NCBI RefSeq assembly: GCF_008329565.1
Contig: NZ_NPKT01000011.1
Span: forward strand, 1-64,000
DNA: 64,000 bases
DNA from: Mycolicibacterium sp. P1-5
GTDB taxonomy: Bacteria; Actinomycetota; Actinomycetes; Mycobacteriales; Mycobacteriaceae
Reading direction: 5' to 3'
Positions 33,346 to 42,045 of this stretch are shown one piece after another. Under the pieces are notes generated by a model, which was not told the DNA's origin, ran no database searches, and saw only the letters and a program-made list of their open reading frames with translations. Every line of letters starts with the position of its first letter. The stretch's first letter is position 1. Position numbers and translations under genes: made by a program.

Positions 33346-34219
33346 GCGCAGGCGGAAAGAGACCTTTCCGCAGCTGCCCCCGGCGCCCGACGACTACCCG
33401 ATCTTCCCGGACACCTCGGTATGGCCGGTCGTGTTTCCCGAGCTGCCCGCCGCGCCGGACGGGGGCCCGCGCCGACCACCCCAGCACACCTCCAAGGCCG
33501 TGCCGCCGGCCATCCCGGCCGACCAGATGCCCAAACACGTCGCTGTTGTGATGGACGGCAACGGGCGCTGGGCCACGCAGCGCGGATTGAGCCGCACCGA
33601 GGGCCACAAGATGGGCGAGGCGGTGCTGATCGACATCACCTGCGGAGCCATCGAGATCGGTATCCAACACCTGTCGGTGTATGCGTTCTCCACCGAGAAC
33701 TGGCGGCGCAGCACCGAAGAGGTTCGGTTCCTGATGGGCTTCAACCGCGAGGTGGTGCGCCGGCGCCGCGAGAACCTGGACGCCATGGGCGTCAACATGC
33801 GCTGGGTGGGTTCGCGGGCGCGGATGTGGCGCAGCGTGATCAAGGAGTTCGACATCGCCGAGAACATGACGGTCGGCAACGACGTCATCACGGTCAACTA
33901 CTGCGTGAACTACGGCGGGCGGGCCGAAATCGCCGAAGCGGCCAAGCAGATCGCGCGCGATGCGGCGGCCGGCCGGATCGACCCGGAGCGGGTGAACGAG
34001 GCCACGATCGCCGAACACTTGCACCGGCCCGACATCCCCGACGTCGACCTGTTCATCAGAACGTCGGGTGAGCAGCGGGCGAGCAACTTCATGCTGTGGC
34101 AGGCCGCGTACGCCGAGTACGTGTTCCAGGACAAGCTGTGGCCCGATTACGACCGGCGTGACCTATGGGCGGCGTGCGAGGAGTACGCCGAGCGCAATCG
34201 GCGTTTCGGCCGGGCCTGA
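33296..34219 (+). CDS. uppS: Decaprenyl diphosphate synthase (cis-prenyltransferase)
   Basis: The 307-residue enzyme has the cis-prenyltransferase motifs: [13 protein letters not shown] with catalytic Asp, [10 protein letters not shown], and the C-terminal [24 protein letters not shown]. An N-terminal extension of about 75 residues is shared with Rv2361c, which makes decaprenyl diphosphate, the lipid carrier for arabinogalactan and peptidoglycan. The first start, ATG 33296, overlaps recO by 50 bases; ATG 33305 has a better-spaced AGGATGA and may be the true start. The next gene begins 2 bases after the stop. Confidence 0.92.
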   Translation: MSHMAMNRVTSSWRGAERRRKETFPQLPPAPDDYPIFPDTSVWPVVFPELPAAPDGGPRRPPQHTSKAVPPAIPADQMPKHVAVVMDGNGRWATQRGLSRTEGHKMGEAVLIDITCGAIEIGIQHLSVYAFSTENWRRSTEEVRFLMGFNREVVRRRRENLDAMGVNMRWVGSRARMWRSVIKEFDIAENMTVGNDVITVNYCVNYGGRAEIAEAAKQIARDAAAGRIDPERVNEATIAEHLHRPDIPDVDLFIRTSGEQRASNFMLWQAAYAEYVFQDKLWPDYDRRDLWAACEEYAERNRRFGRA

Positions 34220-34221
34220 CG

Positions 34222-34605
34222 ATGGCTCTGGACGCACGGCTGGCCGACGCGTTGCGCGCGGTGCTGTCGGTCGAGGTGGAAGTCGATGGTGCGCTCACGG
34301 TGCGCTACGAAGGGACGTTCGCCTCGCTGCGGACGGTCACCATCGTCGAGGACATCGAGATGGTGTCGGTGACGCAGGTGCTGGCCTGGGACCTGCCGCT
34401 GAACGCCGGGTTGCGCAAAGGCGTTGCCGCACAGGCGCAGTCGACGATGCTGGGAACCGTGACGTTGGTCGAATCCGGCAAGAAGGGCGACGTGATGTTG
34501 CGCTACAACTTTCCCGGCGAGGGTCTGGCCGACCGGGCGCTGCAGACGCTGGTGCTGATGGTGCTGGCCGGCGGGGCCGACGCCCGCCGCGCGCTAGTCG
34601 ACTAG
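34222..34605 (+). CDS. Conserved hypothetical protein (Rv2360c-like)
   Basis: The 127-residue protein follows uppS immediately, as Rv2360c does in M. tuberculosis. It has the look of a small alpha/beta ligand-binding or chaperone-like domain (VRYEGTFASLRTVTI, VTQVLAWDLPL, KKGDVMLRYNFPG, ALQTLVLMVLA), loosely like YbjN or type III chaperone folds. No catalytic motif or signal peptide is visible. ATG 34222 lies 2 bases after the uppS stop. Function unknown. Confidence 0.75.
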   Translation: MALDARLADALRAVLSVEVEVDGALTVRYEGTFASLRTVTIVEDIEMVSVTQVLAWDLPLNAGLRKGVAAQAQSTMLGTVTLVESGKKGDVMLRYNFPGEGLADRALQTLVLMVLAGGADARRALVD

Positions 34606-34664
34606 CCCCCCAGGCCCAAACCGACAATTGGCAGCGAAAGTTCGAGTGCGGAGCCGCGAAACGT

Positions 34665-34693
34665 CAATCTCGGCACGGAGATTCGCGAGATTG
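34665..34693. repeat. Inverted repeat between convergent genes
   Basis: CAATCTCG (34665-34672) and CGAGATTG (34686-34693) form an 8-bp perfect stem with a 13-base loop. It lies in the 218-base gap between the Rv2360c-like gene and the convergent zur. It may terminate one or both transcripts; no T-run follows. Similar GAAAGT(T/G)CGAGT words occur at 34636 and 34706, hinting at degenerate repeat material in this gap. Confidence 0.35.
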
Positions 34694-34823
34694 AGGCTAC
34701 GCAGAGAAAGTGCGAGTAACCGTCGGCGTGAGTGCAATCTCACGAAGGCGTCCAGGCCGTACCGTCACTTGTCGCTCGAAGGCGGGCAACAATCCTATAG
34801 CCAGGATATGGCGCCCGCCGGCT

Positions 34824-35246
34824 TCAGCTCCGGCATTGCCCGCAGGTGCCGAATAACTCGATCGTGTGGCTTACCTCTGAAAACCCGTGTTCGGAAGCAA
34901 CTTCCGCGGCCCATGCTTCGACTTCGCGGCCGCTGACCTCCACCGCCGCACCGCAACCGCGGCACACCAGATGGTGATGGTGGTCATCCCCGGCGCAGCG
35001 CCGGTAGACCGACTCCCCGGTGTCGGTGCGCACCATGTCCACCAGATCGGCCGCTGACAGTGACTGCAGCGTCCGGTACACCGTCGTCAGCCCGATGTTC
35101 TCGCCGCGGCGGCGCAGCTCGTCGTGCAGCTCCTGAGCCGAGCGGAACTCGTCGACGGTGTCCAGCAGCGCGATGATCGCCGCCCGCTGACGGGTGGCGC
35201 GCACCCCGCCTGCGCCGGCGCGCGGCCGCGTGTCGGCGCCCGTCAC
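34824..35246 (-). CDS. zur: Zinc uptake regulator Zur (FurB)
   Basis: The 140-residue Fur-family repressor has a winged helix (ATRQRAAIIALLDTVDEFRSAQELHDEL, TTVYRTLQSLSAADLV) and a metal-binding dimerisation domain with a His-rich CAGDDHHHHLVCRGC stretch and a C-terminal CGQC. It senses zinc and represses zinc uptake and alternative ribosomal protein genes. The GTG start at 35246 overlaps the smtB stop (GTGA), reproducing the smtB-zur (Rv2358-Rv2359) operon. It is transcribed away from glyS. Confidence 0.94.
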   Translation of the reverse strand: MTGADTRPRAGAGGVRATRQRAAIIALLDTVDEFRSAQELHDELRRRGENIGLTTVYRTLQSLSAADLVDMVRTDTGESVYRRCAGDDHHHHLVCRGCGAAVEVSGREVEAWAAEVASEHGFSEVSHTIELFGTCGQCRS

Positions 35247-35548
35247 GAGTGCTCCTCGCCGGCGTGGCTGATGGCGGCGACGATGATCTCGGCCAGGTGC
35301 TCGTCGACCAGCCGGTACATCACCTCGCGCCCGGATCGTTCACCCGCCACCACCCCGGCCGCCTTGAGGATCCGCAGATGCTGGCTGACCAGGGGCTGTG
35401 GCACGTCGAGGGCGTCGACGAGTTCGTGCACGCAGCGCCGGGATTCCCGAAGCTGCAGCACGATCGCGATGCGCACCGGCGCAGCAAGCGCGCGGAGAAG
35501 CTCACCGGCGCGTTCGAGGAGGGCGGCGTGGTCGGTGGCGGTGATCAT
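35243..35548 (-). CDS. smtB: ArsR/SmtB-family zinc-responsive repressor
   Basis: The 101-residue winged-helix protein has LLRALAAPVRIAIVLQL, the DNA-reading helix in VPQPLVSQHLRILKAAGVV, and REVMYRLVDEHLAEIIVAAISHAGEEHS. The Asp/His residues at its C-terminal helix (DEH...H...EEH) match the alpha5 zinc sensor site of SmtB-type repressors. It is expected to repress its own operon with zur and to be released by zinc. ATG 35548 is preceded by GGAGG. A 15-bp palindrome lies 19 bases upstream. Confidence 0.92.
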   Translation of the reverse strand: MITATDHAALLERAGELLRALAAPVRIAIVLQLRESRRCVHELVDALDVPQPLVSQHLRILKAAGVVAGERSGREVMYRLVDEHLAEIIVAAISHAGEEHS

Positions 35549-35567
35549 TGCGGCACCTCCACGCTAT

Positions 35568-35582
35568 TGGAAACGATTTCCA
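35568..35582. promoter_or_regulatory. Palindrome upstream of smtB, candidate SmtB operator
   Basis: TGGAAACGATTTCCA is a 15-bp inverted repeat (TGGAAA/TTTCCA around CGA) centred about 27 bases upstream of the smtB start, between the divergent smtB-zur operon and glyS. ArsR-family repressors bind AT-rich palindromes of about this size at their own promoters. A Zur site would normally be longer, so SmtB is the likelier ligand. Confidence 0.5.
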
Positions 35583-35705
35583 CTTGCCGCTCCACTTTTC
35601 CATGCACGATCACGCATGTCAAAAGTCGGTTCGGCAGGTCGTTAGGCTGTATGGCTGTTGTCCGCACACAAATAATCCGCACCCGAACAAGGAGTGGCAC
35701 CCATC

Positions 35706-37088
35706 GTGGCGTCCGTCATCGATTCCGTCGTCAACCTGGCCAAGCGTCGTGGCTTGGTCTATCCAGCCGGCGAGATCTACGGCGGGACCAAGTCGGCCTG
35801 GGACTACGGCCCGCTGGGCGTCGAGCTCAAGGAGAACATCAAGCGCCAGTGGTGGCGTTCGGTGGTGACCGGCCGCGACGACGTCGTCGGCCTGGACAGC
35901 TCGATCATCCTGCCGCGCGAGGTCTGGGTCGCCTCCGGCCACGTCGAGGTCTTCAACGACCCGCTCATCGAGTGCCTCAACTGCCACAAGCGTCATCGCC
36001 AGGATCATCTGCAGGAGGCGTACGCCGAGAAGAAGAAGATCGAGGATCCCGAATCGGTCGCGATGACCGAGATCGTCTGCCCGGACTGCGGCACCAAGGG
36101 CCAGTGGACCGAGCCGCGCGAATTCAACATGATGCTCAAGACCTACCTTGGTCCGATCGAGTCCGAGGAAGGCCTGCACTACCTGCGGCCCGAGACCGCG
36201 CAGGGCATCTTTGTGAACTTCGCCAACGTGGTGACGACGTCGCGCAAGAAGCCGCCGTTCGGCATCGGCCAGATCGGCAAGAGCTTCCGCAACGAGATCA
36301 CCCCGGGCAACTTCATCTTCCGCACCCGTGAGTTCGAGCAGATGGAGATGGAGTTCTTCGTCGAGCCGGCCAGTGCCCCCGAGTGGCACCAGTACTGGAT
36401 CGACACCCGATTCCAGTGGTACATCGACCTCGGCATCAACCGCGACAACCTGCGGCTCTTCGAGCATCCCCAGGAGAAGTTGTCGCATTACTCGGCCGGC
36501 ACCACCGACATCGAGTACAAATTCGGTTTCGGTGGCAACCCATGGGGTGAGCTCGAAGGCATCGCCAACCGCACCGACTTCGACCTCAAGACCCACTCGC
36601 AGCATTCCGGCACCGACCTCTCGTTCTACGACCAGGCGGCCGATACGCGCTACATCCCGTACGTCATCGAACCCGCAGCGGGACTTACCCGTTCGTTCAT
36701 GGCATTCCTCGTCGACGCCTACGCCGAGGACGAGGCGCCCAACGCCAAGGGCGGGGTGGACAAGCGCACGGTGCTGCGGCTCGACCCGCGCCTGGCGCCG
36801 GTGAAGGCCGCGGTGCTGCCGCTGTCCCGGCACGCCGACCTCAGCCCGAAGGCGAAGGATCTGGCCGCGGAGCTGCGTAAGAACTGGAACATCGAGTTCG
36901 ACGACGCCGGTGCGATCGGCCGGCGTTACCGTCGCCAGGACGAGATCGGTACGCCGTTCTGTGTGACCGTCGATTTCGACACGCTCGAGGACCATGCGGT
37001 GACTGTGCGCGAGCGCGACCAGATGACCCAGGAGCGCATCGGCATCGACTCGGTGGTCGACTACCTGGCCACCCGGCTCAAAGGCTAG
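35706..37088 (+). CDS. glyS: Glycyl-tRNA synthetase
   Basis: The 460-residue class II synthetase of the alpha2 type has motif 1 around [21 protein letters not shown], motif 2 [21 protein letters not shown] and motif 3 near the C-terminus, followed by an anticodon-binding domain. It attaches glycine to tRNA-Gly. Residues Cys90/Cys93 and Cys125/Cys128 form a probable zinc site in the insertion domain. As I recall it, M. tuberculosis GlyS lacks these cysteines, so this form may need zinc, and it lies next to two zinc regulators. GTG 35706 follows AAGGAG; an earlier in-frame GTG at 35694 is too close to that site. Confidence 0.94.
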   Translation: MASVIDSVVNLAKRRGLVYPAGEIYGGTKSAWDYGPLGVELKENIKRQWWRSVVTGRDDVVGLDSSIILPREVWVASGHVEVFNDPLIECLNCHKRHRQDHLQEAYAEKKKIEDPESVAMTEIVCPDCGTKGQWTEPREFNMMLKTYLGPIESEEGLHYLRPETAQGIFVNFANVVTTSRKKPPFGIGQIGKSFRNEITPGNFIFRTREFEQMEMEFFVEPASAPEWHQYWIDTRFQWYIDLGINRDNLRLFEHPQEKLSHYSAGTTDIEYKFGFGGNPWGELEGIANRTDFDLKTHSQHSGTDLSFYDQAADTRYIPYVIEPAAGLTRSFMAFLVDAYAEDEAPNAKGGVDKRTVLRLDPRLAPVKAAVLPLSRHADLSPKAKDLAAELRKNWNIEFDDAGAIGRRYRRQDEIGTPFCVTVDFDTLEDHAVTVRERDQMTQERIGIDSVVDYLATRLKG

Positions 37089-37118
37089 GTGATCAGCCCC
37101 GACGCCGACGATCTTCGG

Positions 37119-37829
37119 TCAGTCATGATGTCGGACAAGGGGATCGGGCAGGAATAGTCGGCAGGCGCCCGGTTCGGCGAATGGGATGAGATCGAGTCCC
37201 CGTCCGCCGGACGCACGGAGTCGCTGCAGCATCCCCTCGACGATGCCGAGGTGGACCTGACAGACGACGGTGGGGTACCGGCGGGCCGCGTCCAGCAGCG
37301 GGCAGCGCCGCAGCGCGATGCCCGGGTGGGCGTTAGGCGTGGCTGGTTCGTCGTCCGGCGCGAAGCCGAGGCGGGAGAGCGCATCGAGCACGGACTGCCG
37401 CGGGTCGCTGCCTGCTCGGCCGGGCTCGTCGATGATGTCGCGTCCCCACTCGATGCCCGCAGCCCGCGCATCACGCTCGGGGTGGTCGCTGCTGCGTGCC
37501 AGATGACCGGCCAGTGCGGTGGCCAGACCGACGTAATCGCGCAACGCTACGGCGGGGTCAGCAGCCGAGACGCGATACAACGTGGCCGGACGTCCGCGTC
37601 CCAGCGCGGTTGCGGTGGAGCGCTCGACGAGTCCGAGCCCGACGACCGCGTCGAGGTGTTCGCGAACGGTGTTGGGATGCAGATCGAGGGCGGTTGCCGC
37701 GTCGCCGACCCGGACAGGGGAGTGCGCGCGCACGTACTCGAGTACCCGCAGCCGCTGTCCCGATAGAGCCATCGGCGCCTTGAGCATCGGCGCCGGTTCG
37801 GGGCCGAGGACCGTGCCATCTTTTTTCAC
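37119..37829 (-). CDS. COG2345-type helix-turn-helix regulator, possible Fe-S sensor
   Basis: The 236-residue protein has an N-terminal winged helix (QRLRVLEYVRAHSPVRVGDAATAL, HPNTVREHLDAVVGLGLVER, GRGRPATLYRV). The C-terminal half has three cysteines in the order RRCPLL, VVCQVHLG and GACRLF, spaced like the cluster ligands of SufR-type regulators. It may therefore sense iron-sulfur cluster status, oxygen or nitric oxide. The GTG start at 37829 lies 7 bases after TACAAT, fitting a leaderless transcript. A palindrome overlaps that -10. It is divergent from a hemerythrin/DUF2249 gene that it may control, and converges on glyS. Confidence 0.8.
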   Translation of the reverse strand: MKKDGTVLGPEPAPMLKAPMALSGQRLRVLEYVRAHSPVRVGDAATALDLHPNTVREHLDAVVGLGLVERSTATALGRGRPATLYRVSAADPAVALRDYVGLATALAGHLARSSDHPERDARAAGIEWGRDIIDEPGRAGSDPRQSVLDALSRLGFAPDDEPATPNAHPGIALRRCPLLDAARRYPTVVCQVHLGIVEGMLQRLRASGGRGLDLIPFAEPGACRLFLPDPLVRHHD

Positions 37830-37831
37830 GG

Positions 37832-37849
37832 AATTTATTGTAGTAAATT
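37832..37849. promoter_or_regulatory. Leaderless promoter with overlapping AT-rich palindrome
   Basis: AATTTA (37832-37837) and TAAATT (37844-37849) form an inverted repeat with a 6-base centre. On the minus strand the TACAAT -10 (37842-37837) sits inside it and ends 7 bases before the regulator's GTG. An autorepressor bound here would cover its own -10; the divergent hemerythrin gene starts 76 bases away. Confidence 0.55.
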
Positions 37850-37924
37850 ATCGGTTAACGCTCACATGCCCCTCGAGTCACATTCGCTTCGCGGAGCTAT
37901 CGGGTTCAACGGAAGGAACCGGAC

Positions 37925-38692
37925 ATGTCAGCCAACGATGTGGTCTTCGCGTCCACAGCTGCCGATGCCGAGGTAGTCGACGCCATCACGAGTCACCACG
38001 CGCAGCTGGCCGGGCAGCTTGCGGTGCTCACCGATGGGATGCTGTCAGCGGTCGAACGTGATGTGGACTTCGAGCCGGCGCGAGCCGCGGCCCTGGCGTT
38101 CCTGACCGGCGACCTGCTGCCGCATGCCGCAGCCGAAGAGGAGCGGCTGTACCCGGCCGCCACCCGGACCGAGCGCGCCCGGCCCTTGGTCGAATCAATG
38201 ATCGCGGTGCACCGGGTCATCGGCTCACTCGTCGAGCGCATCCGCACCGAGCCACCCGTGCGTTCGGCCGCCTCTGGCCACGCCCTACGGGTCGTGTTCG
38301 ATGCTCACCTGATCGACGAAAACGAGCGGATCCTGCCGATCGTGGCCGCCAACGCAGACGTCTCGCTTGCCGAGGTGATCCACGGTATGCACGACCTTCT
38401 CGGTGATCATCACGTCACCGCGGGCGACGAGCCGGCGCACGCCTGCGGCTGCGGAGAACACGACACCGAAGATCCGGTACTCGACGTCCGCGAGGTGCCG
38501 CACTCGATTCGGCACGCCACCGTGTTCGGTGCGTTCGACGCCGTGCCGGCCGGCGGCACCCTGGTGCTGGTGGCGCCCCATGACCCGATCCCGCTGCTGC
38601 ACCAACTCGGCGACCGCACCTCGGGCCCGCTCGAGATCCACTACGAGCAGCGTGGGCCGGAGGCGTGGCGGCTGCGCCTGACCAAGCGGTAG
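37925..38692 (+). CDS. Hemerythrin HHE domain protein with C-terminal DUF2249
   Basis: The 255-residue protein has a four-helix hemerythrin-like domain with spaced His and Glu iron ligands (SHHAQL near residue 24, HAAAEEERLYP, VHRVIG, FDAHLIDENERILP). A Cys/His linker (HACGCGEHD) follows, then a C-terminal DUF2249 domain (LDVREVPHSIRHATVFGAFDAVPAGGTLVLVAPHDP). Such di-iron proteins are tied to oxygen, nitric oxide or iron-sulfur repair, and DUF2249 often accompanies them. ATG 37925 has AAGGA upstream. It is divergent from the COG2345-type regulator. Confidence 0.85.
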   Translation: MSANDVVFASTAADAEVVDAITSHHAQLAGQLAVLTDGMLSAVERDVDFEPARAAALAFLTGDLLPHAAAEEERLYPAATRTERARPLVESMIAVHRVIGSLVERIRTEPPVRSAASGHALRVVFDAHLIDENERILPIVAANADVSLAEVIHGMHDLLGDHHVTAGDEPAHACGCGEHDTEDPVLDVREVPHSIRHATVFGAFDAVPAGGTLVLVAPHDPIPLLHQLGDRTSGPLEIHYEQRGPEAWRLRLTKR

Positions 38693-38707
38693 GCGCCGCA
38701 CCGCGAG

Positions 38708-40732
38708 CTAGAAGCGGCCGCCGCCGCCCAGCATCCCGCCGCCGTCGGAGCCACCCGACGATCCGCCGAAGGTTGTCGACGACCATCCACCGCCGCCGAA
38801 GCCACCGCCGCCGAAGCCACCACCGAATCCGCCGCGCATGCCGCCGGACAGGATGTTGCCGAGGATGAGCCCGCCGATCATGGCGCCCATGTTGGACGAA
38901 CCGCCAACTCCGCCATAATGATTCATATACGTCCGCTGGGTGTTCTGGACGTCGGCGTTGGCCAGCTGCTGAGCTTGGGCGGCCAGCATCGACGCACCGT
39001 TGGCATGCGCGATCGCCTCGGTGACGTTGGTTTTCCGCTTCGCCTGTGCGGCCTCGAGCTGACGCACCGCCTCGTTGAGGCGAGTCCGCGCCTCGGGCCC
39101 GACACTGCCGCGGCGGGTGTCGACATAGTCCGACACCGAACGCACCCGCGACTGCGCGGTGAACAGCGCCTGGTCGTAGGACCGGCCCAGCCGCTCGGCA
39201 TTCTCGCGTTCCTCGGCGACGGTGGCCAGTAGCCGGTCCAGATCGGCGTCGGCCTGGGTCAGTTGGGTGAACGCGCCCAACGGGTCGGTTGATCCGTCGG
39301 TCTGCGCGGCCGCCACTGCCTTGACCGCGGCGTCGCGCGCCGCCGTCAGCTCGGCGGCATCGGACAGCCCGCCCTGCGTCAACTGGGCGACGGCCTGATT
39401 GATGCCCTGCTGGGTGTCGGCGATCGCCGCAGGCAGGGTGGCGACCGCGCGCCGGATGTCGCTCGCCGCGCTGTCGACTGCGTTGAGCATCGAACTCGCT
39501 TGCTGCAGAGCGGCTTCGGCCCCGCGTAGACAGTCGACCAGTTCGCTCTGCTCGCCGGCGACCGGCTTGGCCGCCAGCTCGCGGGCCCGGCTGATCGAGT
39601 GGTCGGCGAACTCCAGTCGCTCATTGGCGGCGTTGACGTTACGCCCAACCGAGGCGAGCGCCGACTCGGCGAACTCGGTGTGCAACTGGGTCAACGTCTG
39701 CTGGGCGGGATCTATGCGAGCGCTGACATCGACCAGCTTCTGGGTCAGCGCGTCGAGCCGGTCGGGGGCGTTGATGACGAGGTCGCGCAGCTGATGGAAG
39801 GCCTGGTTCTGAGCGTCCAGCTCGCGGTTGGCGCGCGCGGCGGCGACGATCACCCTGGTCAGCAGGTCACGGCGCTCGGCCGGTGTCTCGGGAACCGCGT
39901 CGTCGAGCTGCTGGCGCACGTTGAATGCCTGCTGCAACGTGGCTTTGGCGTTTTCGACGGCTCGGGCAAACGGTTGCGTTTGTTGTTCACCGAATTCTTC
40001 GGTGGCCAGGGCCAATTCGTTGGAACTGGTGCGTACGGCGTTGTCGACATCGACGACGGTCGACCGGGACAGCTCGTCGAGGGCGTCGAGTGGAACCGAC
40101 ACCAGGGCGTTCGGGTCGGTGGGGTCGAGCCGTTTGGCGGCGGCGACCTCGGCTTCGTGTCGCTTGCGCCGGCGCCCGCGGCTCCACAACAGCAGCACCA
40201 CGACCGCCAGCACGATGACGGCAACAATGATGGCCAGCGGAAGCAGCGACATCCCGCCGGAGCTGCCGGTGCCCTTCGCCGACAGCCCGTCTGCTGCCGC
40301 GATCGCCGCACCGGCCCAGTCGCCGTTGTGCAGCGCGGGCTCGATCTTGTCGTGTCGCAGGTCGTCGACCTTGGCGCCGCCGGCCGCCGCGGTGGGCACC
40401 AGGAAGGCGTACGAGCGCTGTCCCGTCGCGACCGCCAGGATGGCGTCGTGATCGCTCAGATCGCTGGTCTGGCGAGTCGCCTCGGTCCAGCTCACCGCCG
40501 TCTTGGGTGCGAACGAGTCGACAAAGACCACCCACAGGCGGACATGGCGGTCGCGGTAGAGGGTGTCGACGCCGGCCTGCACGTCGGCGAGCTGGCCGCC
40601 GCTCAGGACGCCGGCGTTGTCGGTGACGTAGTCCGCCAGCCGGAACGGCGGCTCGGCCGTCGCGGCCGGTGCCACCAAAGTGGCGGTGGTCAGGATGGCT
40701 GCGAGCAGGCTGAGCACACGAGCAAGGCGCAT
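38708..40732 (-). CDS. TPM-domain membrane protein with long coiled-coil region (Rv2345-like)
   Basis: The 674-residue protein starts with a signal peptide (MRLARVLSLLAAILTTATLV, cleavage near residue 27), followed by a TPM/Psb32-like domain (about 28-160: FRLADYVTDNAGVLSGGQ, RLWVVFVDSF). A transmembrane helix at about 175-195 leads to a basic stop-transfer (RGRRRKRHEAE) and a helical, Ala/Gln-rich region of about 390 residues. The C-terminal tail of about 80 residues is Gly-rich with Met, Phe and Ser. It matches the placement of Rv2345 beside dgt and dnaG. The frame runs on upstream, but ATG 40732 starts the signal peptide. Its cellular role is not known. Confidence 0.85.
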   Translation of the reverse strand: MRLARVLSLLAAILTTATLVAPAATAEPPFRLADYVTDNAGVLSGGQLADVQAGVDTLYRDRHVRLWVVFVDSFAPKTAVSWTEATRQTSDLSDHDAILAVATGQRSYAFLVPTAAAGGAKVDDLRHDKIEPALHNGDWAGAAIAAADGLSAKGTGSSGGMSLLPLAIIVAVIVLAVVVLLLWSRGRRRKRHEAEVAAAKRLDPTDPNALVSVPLDALDELSRSTVVDVDNAVRTSSNELALATEEFGEQQTQPFARAVENAKATLQQAFNVRQQLDDAVPETPAERRDLLTRVIVAAARANRELDAQNQAFHQLRDLVINAPDRLDALTQKLVDVSARIDPAQQTLTQLHTEFAESALASVGRNVNAANERLEFADHSISRARELAAKPVAGEQSELVDCLRGAEAALQQASSMLNAVDSAASDIRRAVATLPAAIADTQQGINQAVAQLTQGGLSDAAELTAARDAAVKAVAAAQTDGSTDPLGAFTQLTQADADLDRLLATVAEERENAERLGRSYDQALFTAQSRVRSVSDYVDTRRGSVGPEARTRLNEAVRQLEAAQAKRKTNVTEAIAHANGASMLAAQAQQLANADVQNTQRTYMNHYGGVGGSSNMGAMIGGLILGNILSGGMRGGFGGGFGGGGFGGGGWSSTTFGGSSGGSDGGGMLGGGGRF

Positions 40733-40776
40733 GACCGTCAAATGTAGTAGGGCCGGTGCTGGCAGACTGTGCGTCG

Positions 40777-42042
40777 GTGACGACGAATGAGCACGGCCAC
40801 TACGACGAGGCCGACCGTGAGCGGGTGGTGCACGAGCCGCCGAAGACTGCCGGGCTGCCCGGTACGTCGACGGAGCACCGCACCGACTTCGCTCGCGACT
40901 GCGCGCGCGTGCTGCATTGTGCGGCTCTTCGTCGGCTGGCGGACAAGACTCAGGTCGTCGGGCCGCGGGAGAGCGAGAACCCTCGCACCCGGCTGACCCA
41001 TTCATTGGAGGTCGCCCAGATCGGACGGGGGATGGCGTTGCCGCTGGGGTGCGATCCCGACCTCGTCGACATGGCCGGCCTCGCCCACGACATCGGTCAT
41101 CCGCCGTACGGCCACAACGGGGAGCGTGCCCTCGACGAGTTCGCCACCGCCTGCGGCGGATTCGAGGGCAACGCCCAGAACTTTCGCATTCTGACCCGAA
41201 TCGAGCCGAAAGTGCTTGATCCGCAAGGTCACAGCGTCGGACTGAACCTGACGCGGGCCGGGTTGGATGCGGTCACCAAGTATCCGTGGTTCCGCGAACC
41301 GGGCGTGCGAAAGTTCGGGTTCTACGAAGACGACCGGACGCTCGCCGACTGGGTGCGGGGCGGCGCGCCGCAACGGCCGTGCCTGGAGTCCCAGGTGATG
41401 GACTGGGCCGACGACGTCGCCTACTCGGTGCACGACGTCGAGGACGGCGTGGTGTCGGGGCGCATCGACCTGCGGGTGCTGGCCGACACCGACGCCGCGG
41501 CGGCGCTGGGCAAGCTGGGGCAGTCGAACACGATCGAGGCCGCTGAGCTGGAGGCCGCGGCACAGCGGCTGTCCGAGCTGCCGGTGATCGCCGGCGTCGG
41601 TAAGTACGACGGGACGCTGGCGGCGGCGGTGGCGCTCAAGCGGCTGACCAGTGAGCTCGTGGGCCGGTTCGCCTCGGCGGCGGTCCGGCTGACCCACGAC
41701 GTCGCCGGTCCGCAACCGCTGGTGCGCTACGAGGCCGATCTGCAGGTTCCTGTGACGGTCCGCGCCGAGGTCGCGCTGCTCAAGACGCTGGCACTGCAAT
41801 TCATCATGTCCGACCCTAAACACCTGGAACTGCAGGCGCGGCAACGGGAACGGATTCACCGGGTGGCGAACTGGCTGCTGGACGGCGCGCCCGCGACGCT
41901 CGATCCGGTGTTCGCGCCGGAGTTCAGTGCCGCCGTAGACGACGCGGCTCGGATGAGGGTAGTCGTCGACCAGCTCGCGTCGTTCACCGAGGGCCGGGTG
42001 GAGCGCATCGACGCGCACATCGCGGATTCGCGCGAGTCTTAG
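40777..42042 (+). CDS. dgt: Deoxyguanosinetriphosphate triphosphohydrolase-like protein
   Basis: The 421-residue HD-domain enzyme has the metal-binding motifs [29 protein letters not shown], and [15 protein letters not shown]. This class hydrolyses dNTPs to deoxynucleosides and triphosphate and so limits dNTP pools. I chose GTG 40777, which gives a start similar to Rv2344c; the frame is open to 40756. It is divergent from the TPM-domain gene by 44 bases, and dnaG begins 3 bases after its stop. Confidence 0.93.
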   Translation: MTTNEHGHYDEADRERVVHEPPKTAGLPGTSTEHRTDFARDCARVLHCAALRRLADKTQVVGPRESENPRTRLTHSLEVAQIGRGMALPLGCDPDLVDMAGLAHDIGHPPYGHNGERALDEFATACGGFEGNAQNFRILTRIEPKVLDPQGHSVGLNLTRAGLDAVTKYPWFREPGVRKFGFYEDDRTLADWVRGGAPQRPCLESQVMDWADDVAYSVHDVEDGVVSGRIDLRVLADTDAAAALGKLGQSNTIEAAELEAAAQRLSELPVIAGVGKYDGTLAAAVALKRLTSELVGRFASAAVRLTHDVAGPQPLVRYEADLQVPVTVRAEVALLKTLALQFIMSDPKHLELQARQRERIHRVANWLLDGAPATLDPVFAPEFSAAVDDAARMRVVVDQLASFTEGRVERIDAHIADSRES

Positions 42043-42045
42043 ACT

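Noticed and set aside
35549..35705. T-box or other riboswitch upstream of glyS
   Set aside because: No T-box sequence, specifier-loop arrangement or terminator hairpin could be recognised in this short gap.
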